Source: SHVO01 sp041905795
Lineage (GTDB): Bacteria > Pseudomonadota > Alphaproteobacteria > Rhodospirillales > Rhodospirillaceae
Reading direction: 5' to 3'
Assembly: GCA_041905795.1 (NCBI GenBank)
Contig: JAYRKL010000007.1
Location: forward strand, 1-64,000
Length of the DNA: 64,000 nt
The translations under genes and the position numbers were made by a program. Position 1 is the stretch's first letter; every line of letters starts with the position of its first letter. Of this stretch, positions 1 to 7,952 are shown piece after piece. Below the pieces are notes generated by a model. The model was not told the DNA's origin. It saw only the letters and a list, made by a program, of their open reading frames with translations, and did not search any database.

Positions 1-1
1 C

Positions 2-511
2 CGCATCGGCCTGGTGGCCCAGGACCCGGTGATCTTCGCCGCCAATGCCCTGGAAAACATCCGCTACGGCCGCCCCGCCGCCACCGACGCCGAAGTCGAA
101 GCCGCCGCCGAGGCCGCCGCCGCCATGGAGTTCATCCGCAAACTGCCCGAAGGCATGCACAGCTTCCTGGGCGAACGCGGCGTGCGCCTGTCGGGCGGCC
201 AGAAACAGCGCATCGCCATCGCCCGCGCCATCCTGCGCGACCCGGCCCTCTTGCTGCTGGACGAAGCCACCAGCGCCCTCGACGCCGAGAACGAGCGCCT
301 GGTGCAGACCGCGCTGGAGCGCCTGATGGTGGGGCGCACCACCATGGTCATCGCCCACCGCCTGGCGACCGTGGTGAATGCCGACAGGATTGCCGTGATC
401 GATGATGGACGCCTGGTGGATACCGGCCGGCATGAGCAGCTGCTGACCAGCAATCCGCTCTATGCGCGGGTGGCGGCGTTGCAGTTCAGCGCCGATCCCA
501 CCGCACACTGA
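2..511 (+). CDS. ABC exporter ATPase domain, MsbA-like (5' truncated by window)
   Basis: C-terminal part of the nucleotide-binding domain of a half-size ABC exporter; the membrane domain and Walker A lie before the window. The visible part opens at the Q-loop (VAQDPVIF). It then shows the ABC signature LSGGQKQRIAIARA, the Walker B/D-loop LLLLDEATSALD and the H-loop VIAHRL, all intact, and ends a few residues after the usual LYARVAALQF-type tail. Such proteins export lipids, glycans or peptides across the inner membrane. The reading frame is open from base 2, so the first in-frame GTG at base 14 is not the real start. The substrate cannot be inferred from this fragment. Confidence 0.93.
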   Translation, partial: RIGLVAQDPVIFAANALENIRYGRPAATDAEVEAAAEAAAAMEFIRKLPEGMHSFLGERGVRLSGGQKQRIAIARAILRDPALLLLDEATSALDAENERLVQTALERLMVGRTTMVIAHRLATVVNADRIAVIDDGRLVDTGRHEQLLTSNPLYARVAALQFSADPTAH

Positions 512-528
512 CTGATCCACGCATATCT

Positions 529-1017
529 TTAATCTGTCGCTTGGCGTTCCATGAAGACGCTTACACCACTCGCATCTTCTGGCGCATCGCGCGTCTTTGA
601 GGCGCGGAATCCCAGCTCTTCATACAGGCGCCGCGCGCGGGTATTCGATCCATAGACGTTAAGGCTGATCGTTGGGGTTCCTGACTTTACGGCCAGGGCA
701 ATAGCATCCGCGATGAGGATGCGGCCCAAGCCCTTGCCGCGATAAGCCGGGGCGACGGCAAGCCTGATAATATGCACACGCTGTTCTTCGGCGAACGAAC
801 GCAAGCCATAGATGCCGAGGATGTCGCCGTTCGCTGCCTGCGCCGTCCGGTAGGCATCGGATGTCGCGGTTATTTCGTGCGCGAACCAGGCGACATCGAA
901 ATTTGCCGGAACAGCGGGCCCACCCCAAAGAATCGCGTCGGCGTGGGATGTGAACCACGCAATGACAGACGGCGCGTCCGCCTCTCTCGCTTGCCGGATT
1001 TTCATTTCAATATTCAA
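529..1017 (-). CDS. GNAT-family N-acetyltransferase
   Basis: Single-domain GNAT protein of about 160 residues that should transfer acetyl from acetyl-CoA to an unknown amine. The acetyl-CoA pyrophosphate-binding segment is clear (VAPAYRGKGLGRILI, matching the R/Q-x-x-G-x-G/A motif). It is followed by the C-terminal strand region NTRARRLYEELGF, typical of the family. The start is ambiguous. A TTG at 1017 has a purine-rich AGGGG about six bases upstream, while an ATG four codons later (1005) has no obvious ribosome binding site but gives the more usual N-terminus MKIRQA. The gene lies alone between the exporter and the GT2 gene. Substrate unknown. Confidence 0.88.
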   Translation of the reverse strand: MNIEMKIRQAREADAPSVIAWFTSHADAILWGGPAVPANFDVAWFAHEITATSDAYRTAQAANGDILGIYGLRSFAEEQRVHIIRLAVAPAYRGKGLGRILIADAIALAVKSGTPTISLNVYGSNTRARRLYEELGFRASKTRDAPEDASGVSVFMERQATD

Positions 1018-1042
1018 GGCAAGCCCCTGCCGGCGTGACCTT

Positions 1043-1819
1043 TCACGCCCAACTCTTCTGCCGAAGCTTGGTGTTGTCCAGCGCCCGGGCGGCGAAGCGG
1101 CGCGCCAGGAAGCGGTAGAAGAACCAGTCTTTCAGCGCGAACGGCGTGGCGTGGTAGAGCAGCTGTTCCGCCGTGGTCCAGCCGACGCCGGTGCGGTCCT
1201 TGCGCCGGGTGGACGGGATGCACCACAGGTCGGGCGCATAGACCGAACGCCCGTATTTGAAAACCCGCTGCATGACTTCGTGGTCTTCCAGCACGTAGGG
1301 CCACCGCGCGGCGGAGAAACCGCCCGCCTGGCGCAAGACCTCGGTGCGGAAACTCTGGCCGAAGCCGCCGGTATGGGTTTGCCGGGGCAGAATCCGCGAC
1401 ACCGCCATGACTTTGGCGCGCTTGCGCCGCGCCGCCGGCCCCTCGTGGTCGGCGGGCAGATCCATTGCCATCACCGCCACGGCGTCCGATGACGCGAACA
1501 GTTCGTCGCAACGCCGCAAGTAATGCGGCGGATAAAAGGTGTCGGCATCGCAGAAAGCGACAAAGGCCGTCTGCACCGCCGCCAGGCCGCATTCCAGGGC
1601 GTTGATCTTGCCGGGCCGGGATTCGGCGAGGTGCACGGTCTCGATGTCCGGATGCATCGCGGCGACGGCGCGCGCCAGGTCCGCCGAACCGTCGGTGGAG
1701 GCGTTGTCCACCAGGATCAGGCGGAAATCGCGGAACTCCTGCGCGAGCAGGGACTCCAACGTCGGCCGCAGATAGCCGGTTTCGTTGTAATACGGCAGGA
1801 CAACCGACCAGCTGGGCAT
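1043..1819 (-). CDS. Family 2 glycosyltransferase
   Basis: GT-A fold glycosyltransferase of 258 residues, probably cytoplasmic or membrane-associated, transferring sugar from a nucleotide donor. The N-terminus carries the family start VVLPYYNE, followed by LVDNASTDGSADLA. The metal-binding DxD is D91-A-D93 (CDADTFYPP), and the likely catalytic-base region is LEDHE at E178-D179. No transmembrane segment is obvious. Its start is separated by one base from the end of arfB, so the two are probably co-transcribed. The acceptor is unknown; sugar-polymer or glycolipid synthesis is the usual role. Confidence 0.88.
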   Translation of the reverse strand: MPSWSVVLPYYNETGYLRPTLESLLAQEFRDFRLILVDNASTDGSADLARAVAAMHPDIETVHLAESRPGKINALECGLAAVQTAFVAFCDADTFYPPHYLRRCDELFASSDAVAVMAMDLPADHEGPAARRKRAKVMAVSRILPRQTHTGGFGQSFRTEVLRQAGGFSAARWPYVLEDHEVMQRVFKYGRSVYAPDLWCIPSTRRKDRTGVGWTTAEQLLYHATPFALKDWFFYRFLARRFAARALDNTKLRQKSWA

Positions 1820-1820
1820 T

Positions 1821-2252
1821 TCAATCCCAGTCGGCGGAGCGCATGCGCCGCGTCTGCTTGGTGCCGGAGCGTTTCTTTTTCGAGTCCAGGCGTTCGGCCT
1901 TTTGCGTCTTGCTGACCTTGGTTTTGACGCGCCGCTTGGGCGCGACCGTCGCCTGGCGCACCATCTCCACCAGCCGGTCGATAGCGTCCTTGCGGTTCAT
2001 CTCCTGGGTGCGGTGGCGATTGGCGGTGATCACGATCACGCCTTCGGAGGTGGCCTTGCTGCCGGCGAGAGTCAGCAGGCGGATGGCGACCGCGTTGGGC
2101 AGCGAGGGCGAGCGCCGGGCGTCGAAGCGCAGCTGCACCGCCGAGGACACTTTGTTGACGTTCTGGCCGCCCGGGCCGCTGGAACGGATGAACGACATGT
2201 CGATCTCGTTCTCGTCGAGGGCGAGGCTGGGCGTGATGGGAATTGAAGGCAT
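1821..2252 (-). CDS. arfB: Alternative ribosome-rescue hydrolase ArfB (YaeJ-type)
   Basis: Codon-independent peptidyl-tRNA hydrolase that releases peptides from ribosomes stalled on mRNAs lacking a stop codon. The catalytic GGQ loop is at residues 28-30 inside SSGPGGQNVNKV, the release-factor domain 3 signature. The protein has 143 residues, typical of ArfB and far shorter than RF1/RF2. The C-terminal 40 residues form a basic lysine/arginine tail (KTKVSKTQKAERLDSKKKR) of the kind that enters the empty mRNA channel. It is divergent from sufE across about 50 bases and sits upstream of the GT2 gene. Confidence 0.93.
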   Translation of the reverse strand: MPSIPITPSLALDENEIDMSFIRSSGPGGQNVNKVSSAVQLRFDARRSPSLPNAVAIRLLTLAGSKATSEGVIVITANRHRTQEMNRKDAIDRLVEMVRQATVAPKRRVKTKVSKTQKAERLDSKKKRSGTKQTRRMRSADWD

Positions 2253-2302
2253 GCGGCGATAACGGCTTGAACTGAAAAGCTGGGTGCTTACTTTACAGCC
2301 CC

Positions 2303-2746
2303 ATGACCCAGCCAGCTACCGACGTTCCGCAAATGATCCAGCCGGAGATGACCTTCGCCGAACTGGCGGAGAACTTCGCGCTGTTCGATGACTGGGAGGA
2401 CCGCTACCGCTACCTGATCGACCTGGGGCGCAAGCTGCCGCCGCTGCCCGACGCCCTCAGGACCGAGGCCAACAAAGTACGCGGCTGCATGAGCCAGGTA
2501 TGGCTGGTGACCGGACATCCACCCGGCGACCCCTCCCGTTTCGCCTTCTCCGCCGACAGCGACGCCCATATCGTCAAAGGCCTGATCGCGGTGCTGGGGG
2601 TGCTGTTCTCGGGCCAGACCCCGGACGCCATCGCGGGCATCGATCCGGAAGCTGCCTTCAAGACCCTGGGCCTGGACCAGCACCTGTCGCCCACCCGCCG
2701 CAACGGCTTGGTGGCCATGGTGCAGCGGATCAAGGCTGCGGCCTAA
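2303..2746 (+). CDS. sufE: Cysteine desulfuration protein SufE
   Basis: Sulfur-acceptor partner of the SufS cysteine desulfurase in Fe-S cluster assembly. The 147-residue protein has the usual SufE length. The acceptor cysteine is C62 in the conserved segment VRGCMSQVW, preceded by the LGRKLPPLP region. No suf operon genes are adjacent; a solitary sufE away from sufBCDS is common in alphaproteobacteria. The ATG at 2303 lacks a strong ribosome binding site, so a start at one of the methionines at residues 11 or 16 is possible. A CTAG repeat element begins right after its TAA stop. Confidence 0.93.
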   Translation: MTQPATDVPQMIQPEMTFAELAENFALFDDWEDRYRYLIDLGRKLPPLPDALRTEANKVRGCMSQVWLVTGHPPGDPSRFAFSADSDAHIVKGLIAVLGVLFSGQTPDAIAGIDPEAAFKTLGLDQHLSPTRRNGLVAMVQRIKAAA

Positions 2747-2820
2747 GATGCTCTAGTCTTTTTGGTTTGGTCGCATTTTCGGCGATGAACCGGCATCCAC
2801 TTCATCGGAAAATGCTCTAG
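2747..2820 (+). repeat. CTAG-bounded hairpin repeat, copy A
   Basis: Intergenic repeat ending in ATGCTCTAG. Outer arms GCATTTTC (2773-2780) and GAAAATGC (2808-2815) pair, and the inner arms CGATGAA/TTCATCG pair around the loop CCGGCATCCAC. It shares the lead-in TTTGGTCGCAT and the loop core CCGGnnnCCAC with copies near 39.5, 42.4 and 53.4 kb. The CTAG at its right end supplies the stop codon of the leftward GNAT gene. Confidence 0.85.
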
Positions 2821-3299
2821 CCCAACGCCGCGAACGCCGGGGCATAGGCGACCGCGCCCGCGCCGGGCAGATCGCCGGCGAGCGCGAGCGCCATGAGATA
2901 GGGCCCGGCGTATGCGCAGTCGAACCGCGTGGCAATCGCAGGGTCGAAGCCGAACTTGCCGTAATAAGCGGGATCGCCCAGTACGAACACGCCGCGCCAT
3001 CCCTCATGCCGGGCGCGATCGAGGCCCGCGGCGATCAGCCGGGCGCCGACGCCCTGGCGGCGATACGCCGACGCGACCGCGACCGGCGCGAGACCCAGGG
3101 CCGGGACCGGCGCGGTCATCTTCGAGAACGCCACATGCCCGACGATCTCCGGACCTGCGGCAGCAACCAGTGAAATCACCAGGTCGCCCGCGGCCCGCAA
3201 CCCATCGACCAGGTCCGCCTCGCCGGCGGACCCAAAAGCAGCAGCCACGAGCGCGTGGATCGCGGCCGCGTCCTGCGGCGTCTCGTCGCGGATCAGCAT
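2817..3299 (-). CDS. GNAT-family N-acetyltransferase, YhbS-like
   Basis: Acetyltransferase of 160 residues with the acyl-CoA binding motif RRQGVGARL within VASAYRRQGVGARLIAAG. The following GVFVLGDPAYYGKFGF block is characteristic of the YhbS-like subgroup of predicted N-acetyltransferases. The start MLIRDET is the usual N-terminus of the subgroup. Substrate unknown. Its TAG stop (2817-2819) lies within the CTAG end of repeat copy A, so the last codons abut the repeat. It is seven bases from the end of the EAL-domain gene upstream and may be co-transcribed with it. Confidence 0.88.
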   Translation of the reverse strand: MLIRDETPQDAAAIHALVAAAFGSAGEADLVDGLRAAGDLVISLVAAAGPEIVGHVAFSKMTAPVPALGLAPVAVASAYRRQGVGARLIAAGLDRARHEGWRGVFVLGDPAYYGKFGFDPAIATRFDCAYAGPYLMALALAGDLPGAGAVAYAPAFAALG

Positions 3300-3306
3300 C
3301 CAGGCT

Positions 3307-4938
3307 TCAGCCGAACAGCTTGCGGTCCAGCTTCTTGATGAAGCTCCACGGGTCGGCGTCGGGTTTGCCGAACAGGAAGCCCTGGACGTACTCGACGCCG
3401 CAATCGCGCACGAACTCCAGGCCCTCCTTGCTGTCGACCATCTCGGCGATGGTCTCCACGTCCATGGTCTTGCACAGCGTGGTCAGCGCCTTGAGGAAGG
3501 CGCGGCCCTTGGGAGCGGACTGGGCGTTCTTGACCGCGCTGCCGTCCAGCTTCACCACGTCCACTTCCAGCACGCTGAGGTACTGGAAGCTCGCCGCGCC
3601 GGCGCCGAAGTCGTCGAGGCATACGTGGAAGCCCTTCTTGCGCAGGGCTTGGACGAAATTATTGGCCTGGGTGAGGTCGGCGACACGCGCCGATTCCGTG
3701 ATCTCGAACACCAGGAAATTGCGCAGCCAGGTATCGGCATCGAGCATGGCGTGGAGGTCGCGGCTGTACTGGTCGTTACCCACCGACATGCCGGAGATGT
3801 TGACGGCGATGGAGACCTTGTCCGAGCGGTTCTTGCGCAGCCAGTCGATGCATTTGCGCGCCATGGCGATGTCGAATTCGGTGATCAGGCCGGTCTCTTC
3901 GGCGAAGGTGATGTATTTATAGGGGCTCTCTTCGAACTTGCCGTTGAAGCGCACCAGGGCTTCGTAATGGTGCACCGCGCCGGTGCGCGCATCCAGGATC
4001 GGATGGAACGCCACCTGGAAATCGTTGCCGGCGGTCAGGCTGCGGAAGTTGTTCAGGGACTTCACGGCCTCCTTGACGAGGTCGTTCATATTGGCGGCGA
4101 TGTCCTTGACGTTGAACTTGTCGCCGACCTGCTCCTTGAAGTGATTGATGGTGTAGACCAGGCCCTTGGCGAGGTCGCCCTCGTTGACGCCGCTCATGTC
4201 GTCCACTTCGACGGTGGCGGCCTGCACGGCGACGCCCTTGCCGGCGGGGTCGAACGCCTTGGTGGCCTCGGCGATCTTGGCTTCGAGGGCGGTGACGTCG
4301 AGGCCCTTCTCATGCACCACGCCGAACTTGCCCTCGCCGATTTCCCCGGCGGAGTCTCCGCCCACCGAATTGGCACGCAGCGTGGTGCCGACGGTATTGA
4401 GGAGCACCTGGCGCTCATCTTCCGGCAAGGCGTCGTAGAACCGCTGGAAACCCGGCACGTTCACCAGGGTCAGTTCGGCGCCGTCCTTCATGCGCTTGAC
4501 GGCCAGTTCGGAGAACGAATCGCCCGAGAGCAGGCCGGTGCTCTTGTCGCGCTCCACGCCCTTCTCGGCCTCGCCTCCGTCGTCCATATGCGCCTGGGTG
4601 CGCAGGGCGAGGAAGAAGTGGTCCTTCAGGTCGGGCAGCATGTAGCCGGCGAAGGCCAGCGGCGGCGTCGGGCCTTTCTCGCCCTGAAGGCGGATGGTGA
4701 CGTTGTCGATGCGGCCTTTCTTGGAGGTCATGAACAGGAGCTGCTCCACCAGCACCCGGTCCTTGGGCGAGACCATGTCCATGAAGTTGCGCCCGATCAC
4801 GCTTTCGGGGCTGACGCCCAGCAGCGGTTTGGTGGCGCCGACCGCAAAGGTGATCTTACGGCTGGGGTCGAGTTCCACGAGCACATCGGCCCAGCAGAAG
4901 GCAAAGGCGACAAAACGATCGCGGGCAGAGGTATTCAT
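3307..4938 (-). CDS. PAS / degenerate GGDEF / EAL-domain cyclic-di-GMP protein
   Basis: Protein of 543 residues: a PAS-like N-terminus (about 15-110), a degenerate diguanylate-cyclase domain (about 130-250) and an EAL phosphodiesterase domain (about 300-540). The GGDEF signature is replaced by GEGKF near residue 203, so cyclase activity is unlikely. Most EAL catalytic positions are present: E326 (EALVRF), N380, E412 (FEITES), D442-D443 (LDDFGAG), K463, E499 and Q519-G520. The usual substrate-contacting Q before the EAL motif is histidine (FHPI), and AEGVE is AEMVD. Phosphodiesterase activity is therefore plausible but not certain. No transmembrane segment is evident, suggesting a cytoplasmic sensor. 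Confidence 0.87.
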   Translation of the reverse strand: MNTSARDRFVAFAFCWADVLVELDPSRKITFAVGATKPLLGVSPESVIGRNFMDMVSPKDRVLVEQLLFMTSKKGRIDNVTIRLQGEKGPTPPLAFAGYMLPDLKDHFFLALRTQAHMDDGGEAEKGVERDKSTGLLSGDSFSELAVKRMKDGAELTLVNVPGFQRFYDALPEDERQVLLNTVGTTLRANSVGGDSAGEIGEGKFGVVHEKGLDVTALEAKIAEATKAFDPAGKGVAVQAATVEVDDMSGVNEGDLAKGLVYTINHFKEQVGDKFNVKDIAANMNDLVKEAVKSLNNFRSLTAGNDFQVAFHPILDARTGAVHHYEALVRFNGKFEESPYKYITFAEETGLITEFDIAMARKCIDWLRKNRSDKVSIAVNISGMSVGNDQYSRDLHAMLDADTWLRNFLVFEITESARVADLTQANNFVQALRKKGFHVCLDDFGAGAASFQYLSVLEVDVVKLDGSAVKNAQSAPKGRAFLKALTTLCKTMDVETIAEMVDSKEGLEFVRDCGVEYVQGFLFGKPDADPWSFIKKLDRKLFG

Positions 4939-5125
4939 GGAAGGCGGGGCTTTCGGGCAGCGGTTATGCGGCGGAAGGGAATGCGACAGGCGCGGGACCG
5001 CGCCGCCCGCTCAAACCCCCGTGGCCGCGTCATTGGCCGCATTTAACGCTACCCGTTCCCCGCACTCAAGCCTGCTTACGGCCCCTTGATTTGGTTGCGT
5101 CATTGTAAAGACCGGCGATTGAACG

Positions 5126-5137
5126 TTGGCGCGCCAA
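5126..5137. promoter_or_regulatory. 12-bp perfect palindrome between divergent EAL and VOC genes
   Basis: TTGGCGCGCCAA is a perfect palindrome in the 255-base divergent intergenic region. AT-rich DNA downstream of it (CATATTGGATAAT) could hold a -10 element for the rightward VOC gene. Nothing shows which protein, if any, binds here. Confidence 0.3.
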
Positions 5138-5193
5138 TTTACATATTGGATAATGGCGGTTCCGCCGACCGGCGCCCAGAATTAAGGACTCCC

Positions 5194-5787
5194 ATGACTG
5201 TTTCGCGCGTCTCCCCTCTCGCCTGCGTCGTGCTTGCGATGCTGACGTTAGGTCTCTCTGGGGGCCTCCTTGGGGGTTTCGGCGGCGAGGCCTTCGCCCA
5301 GGCCACCCCCGGCGCCCGCGCCGCCGGGCTGAAGCGCCTGACCCTGGTGGTCAATGACATCGAGAAGTCCCTGGATTTCTACCAGCGCATCGGCCTGGTC
5401 AAATCCGCGGAGAAAACCGCGTCCGAGGCCGACGGCGTGTTCGGCGCGGCCGAACTGCCGCTGACCGCGGACTCCACCCGTTCGCGGGTGGTGGTGCTGG
5501 GCGGCCCCGACGATCAATCCCTGGCCTTGGTGTGGTACGACCACCCCGCCCTGCCCAGCGCCCGCGGCAATCTTTTGGGCCTTGGCACCGGCGACGTGAT
5601 CGTCGGCGTGGTGGTGCCGGACCTCGAGGGCGCCTATTCACGCCTGAACCAGATCGGCACCCGCTTCCCGCTGCCGCCCGCGCGCTTCACCGCCGCCGAC
5701 GGCACACCGGCCAGCGGCCGGCATCTCTATGCCTACGATCCTGACGGCCGCATGGTCGAGGTCATGCAGCTCGACGCGCGGAAATAG
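5194..5787 (+). CDS. Secreted VOC/glyoxalase-superfamily protein
   Basis: Protein of 197 residues. A signal peptide covers roughly residues 1-34 (hydrophobic core LACVVLAMLTLGL, ending EAFAQA). A vicinal-oxygen-chelate domain follows, beginning LKRLTLVVNDIEKSLDFYQ and ending HLYAYDPDGRMVEVMQL. The ATG at 5194 was chosen because AAGGAC precedes it by about seven bases and because it gives the signal peptide; the frame is open further upstream to 5086 without coding-like sequence. VOC proteins include glyoxalases, dioxygenases and resistance proteins. The periplasmic location makes a classical glyoxalase I role unlikely, and the substrate is unknown. Confidence 0.82.
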   Translation: MTVSRVSPLACVVLAMLTLGLSGGLLGGFGGEAFAQATPGARAAGLKRLTLVVNDIEKSLDFYQRIGLVKSAEKTASEADGVFGAAELPLTADSTRSRVVVLGGPDDQSLALVWYDHPALPSARGNLLGLGTGDVIVGVVVPDLEGAYSRLNQIGTRFPLPPARFTAADGTPASGRHLYAYDPDGRMVEVMQLDARK

Positions 5788-5830
5788 GCTCCGGGGTAAT
5801 CGCGGCCCGAGGATACGTAAGGGGGTCGCC

Positions 5831-7585
5831 TCATTCTCCGGCAACCGTTCCCTCACGCCGTGGGTCGGCGCCGCCGTGCAAGGTGCCGTCCTTGGCGATG
5901 GTGATGATGTGCAGGCCGCTGGCGTAGTCGCCGATACGCACAGTGTGGCCGCGGTCCTTGAGGCCGGGCTCGGCCTTGGCAAGGCCTTCTTCCAGTAACA
6001 CGCTGTTGCCCATGAACAGCGCTCCCGGCACGGCGGCGGCGGCGGCCGGCGTCATCTGCCAGTCGATCAACGCCACCAGCGCCTTGGTGACGATGCCGAC
6101 GATGGCTGCGCCCAAGGGCGAGCCCAGCACCATCTCCGGCTTGCCGTTGGCATCGAACACGATGGTCGGGCTCATGGAACTGCGCGGCCGCTTGCCGCCG
6201 TCCACCCGGTTGGCCACGGTGCGGTTCTCGGCGACGTCTTCGTAAGAGAAATCGGTGAGCTGGTTGTTGAGGATGAAGCCGTCCACCATCAGCCGCGACC
6301 CGAAGCCGCTTTCCACGGTGGTGGTCATGGCCAGCGCGTTGCCGTCCTTGTCGACGATGGAGAAATGACTGGTGGACGGCAGCTCGGGGCTGTCCGCCGG
6401 CACCAGCTGCGCGCCTTTCACCGGCACCTTGCCGGCGGGCGCGGTCTGCATGCGGTGGGCGGGATCGATCAGCGCCGAGCGCTGCTTGATATAGGCCGGA
6501 TCGATCAGCGCCTGGGTCGGCACCGCAATGCGGTCGGGGTCCGCCAGGTAAACCGCGCGGTCGGCCAGCGCCAGGCGCCCGGCCTCGATCAACAGATGTT
6601 CGGCCTCGGGAGAACCAGGGCCCATGGCGCGCAGATCGAAGCGCTCGACGGCGCCCAGGGATTGCAGCACGCCCACGGCGCCCGAGGACGGCGGGCCCAT
6701 GCCGCAGATCTTGTGGCCGCGGTAAGCGCCGCAGACCGGCGGGCGTTCCACGGCTTTGTAACCCTTGACGTCCGCAACCGTCATGTCGCTGGGATTGCGC
6801 GTGGCCGAAGTGACCGTACGCACGATGTCCTCGGCGATCTTGCCGTTATAGAAGGCGTCGGCGCCGCCCGCCGCCACGGTGCGCAAGGTGGCGGCGAAGT
6901 CCGGGCTTTTGAGCAAGGCGCCCACCGGCAGCGGCGACCCGTCGGCCTGGTAATAGAACTTGCGCGCCGTCTCCATGGACTGGAAGGCGCTGTCGCCGGC
7001 GAGCAGCGCGTTCAGGCGCGGCGAAACCGAGAAACCATCCGTGGCCAGTTTTATGGCCGGCTCGAAATCCTTGGCCCAGGACAATTTGCCGTGGGCCTTA
7101 TGCGCCAGTTCCAGCACCCGCAAGGTTCCCGGCACACCCACCGACTTGCCGCCGACAATCGCTTGCATCCGGCCCATGGGTTTGCCGTCCTGGGTGAGGA
7201 AGCGGTTCTCGCGCGCCGCCGCCGGCGCGGTCTCGCGGCCGTCGTAGCTATGCAGGGTCTTGGTCTTGGCGTCCCAGTAGACAATGAACGAGCCGCCGCC
7301 GATGCCCGAAGACTGCGGTTCGACGATGTTCAGCACCAGCTGCACGGCGATGGCGGCGTCAATGGCGCTGCCGCCGGCCTTGAGGATCGCCGCCCCGGCA
7401 TCGGCCGCCAGCGGATTGGCCGCCACCACCATGTAGGACTTGGCCGTGCCGCCCTTGATCTCCGTCTGTCCGGTCGCGGCCTCGGGCAACGCCTCGGCGC
7501 CCCAGGCGCCAAAAGAACCAAAGGCACCAAAGGCAAATGTGGGCACCAGCACCGCGGCGGCGATCAGGCGTAAACCAAACTTCAT
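5831..7585 (-). CDS. ggt: Gamma-glutamyltranspeptidase precursor
   Basis: Periplasmic N-terminal-nucleophile hydrolase that cleaves gamma-glutamyl bonds of glutathione and related peptides. It has 584 residues with a signal peptide of about 30. The autoprocessing and catalytic threonine is T405 in LPSTSHFSI. The large-subunit signature SSGIGGGSF is near residue 93, and the small subunit contains the conserved segment RPRSSMSPTIV. Length and order match canonical GGT. It is the last gene of the leftward operon, 14 bases after the ferredoxin gene and downstream of a peptide ABC importer. That suggests periplasmic trimming of gamma-glutamyl peptides linked to uptake of the products. Confidence 0.94.
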   Translation of the reverse strand: MKFGLRLIAAAVLVPTFAFGAFGSFGAWGAEALPEAATGQTEIKGGTAKSYMVVAANPLAADAGAAILKAGGSAIDAAIAVQLVLNIVEPQSSGIGGGSFIVYWDAKTKTLHSYDGRETAPAAARENRFLTQDGKPMGRMQAIVGGKSVGVPGTLRVLELAHKAHGKLSWAKDFEPAIKLATDGFSVSPRLNALLAGDSAFQSMETARKFYYQADGSPLPVGALLKSPDFAATLRTVAAGGADAFYNGKIAEDIVRTVTSATRNPSDMTVADVKGYKAVERPPVCGAYRGHKICGMGPPSSGAVGVLQSLGAVERFDLRAMGPGSPEAEHLLIEAGRLALADRAVYLADPDRIAVPTQALIDPAYIKQRSALIDPAHRMQTAPAGKVPVKGAQLVPADSPELPSTSHFSIVDKDGNALAMTTTVESGFGSRLMVDGFILNNQLTDFSYEDVAENRTVANRVDGGKRPRSSMSPTIVFDANGKPEMVLGSPLGAAIVGIVTKALVALIDWQMTPAAAAAVPGALFMGNSVLLEEGLAKAEPGLKDRGHTVRIGDYASGLHIITIAKDGTLHGGADPRREGTVAGE

Positions 7586-7599
7586 GGGAAACCTTCGCT

Positions 7600-7947
7600 C
7601 TACTTCTTGGGCGGGTCGTCACCCGGCTTGAGCATCAGGCGCGGCACGCGGCCGCCTTTCTGCACATGCTCGGTCAGGATCTCGTCGATATCGGCCTTGG
7701 TATTGAAATGATACCAGACCCCTTCCGGGTAGATCACCAGATTGGGCCCCAGTTCGCAGCGGTCAAGGCAGCCGGCTGCGTTTATACGCACACCTTTCAG
7801 GCCCATGGCCTTGGCTTTGTCCTTCATATAGTCGCGCAGTTCCACCGATCCCTTGCGGGCGCAGGAGCCTCGCGGATGATCCGCGGGCCGGGTGTTGGTG
7901 CAGACGAAGACGTGGCAATCGAAGAACAGTTCGGGATCAGCAGGCAT
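7600..7947 (-). CDS. Thioredoxin-like [2Fe-2S] ferredoxin
   Basis: About 115 residues with the cysteine pattern of thioredoxin-fold [2Fe-2S] ferredoxins. Cysteines occur in HVFVCTN and PRGSCARKG, with a further pair in AAGCLDRCELGP, followed by the conserved VIYPEGVWY strand. These small electron carriers are related to the NuoE Fe-S domain. The start MPADPELFF at 7947 was preferred. An upstream GTG at 7977 would add ten residues and overlap the preceding ATPase gene. The gene lies five bases after oppF-like and 14 before ggt, so it is part of that transcript, although a redox role in peptide uptake is not obvious. Confidence 0.88.
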   Translation of the reverse strand: MPADPELFFDCHVFVCTNTRPADHPRGSCARKGSVELRDYMKDKAKAMGLKGVRINAAGCLDRCELGPNLVIYPEGVWYHFNTKADIDEILTEHVQKGGRVPRLMLKPGDDPPKK

Positions 7948-7952
7948 AGGAT

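Noticed and set aside
2..511. Start of the exporter at the GTG at base 14
   Set aside because: The frame is open to the window edge and this GTG lies inside the Q-loop region of the ATPase domain, so the gene begins outside the window.
3625..5046. 473-codon frame opposite the EAL protein
   Set aside because: Shadow frame; the minus strand shows PAS, degenerate GGDEF and EAL motifs in order.
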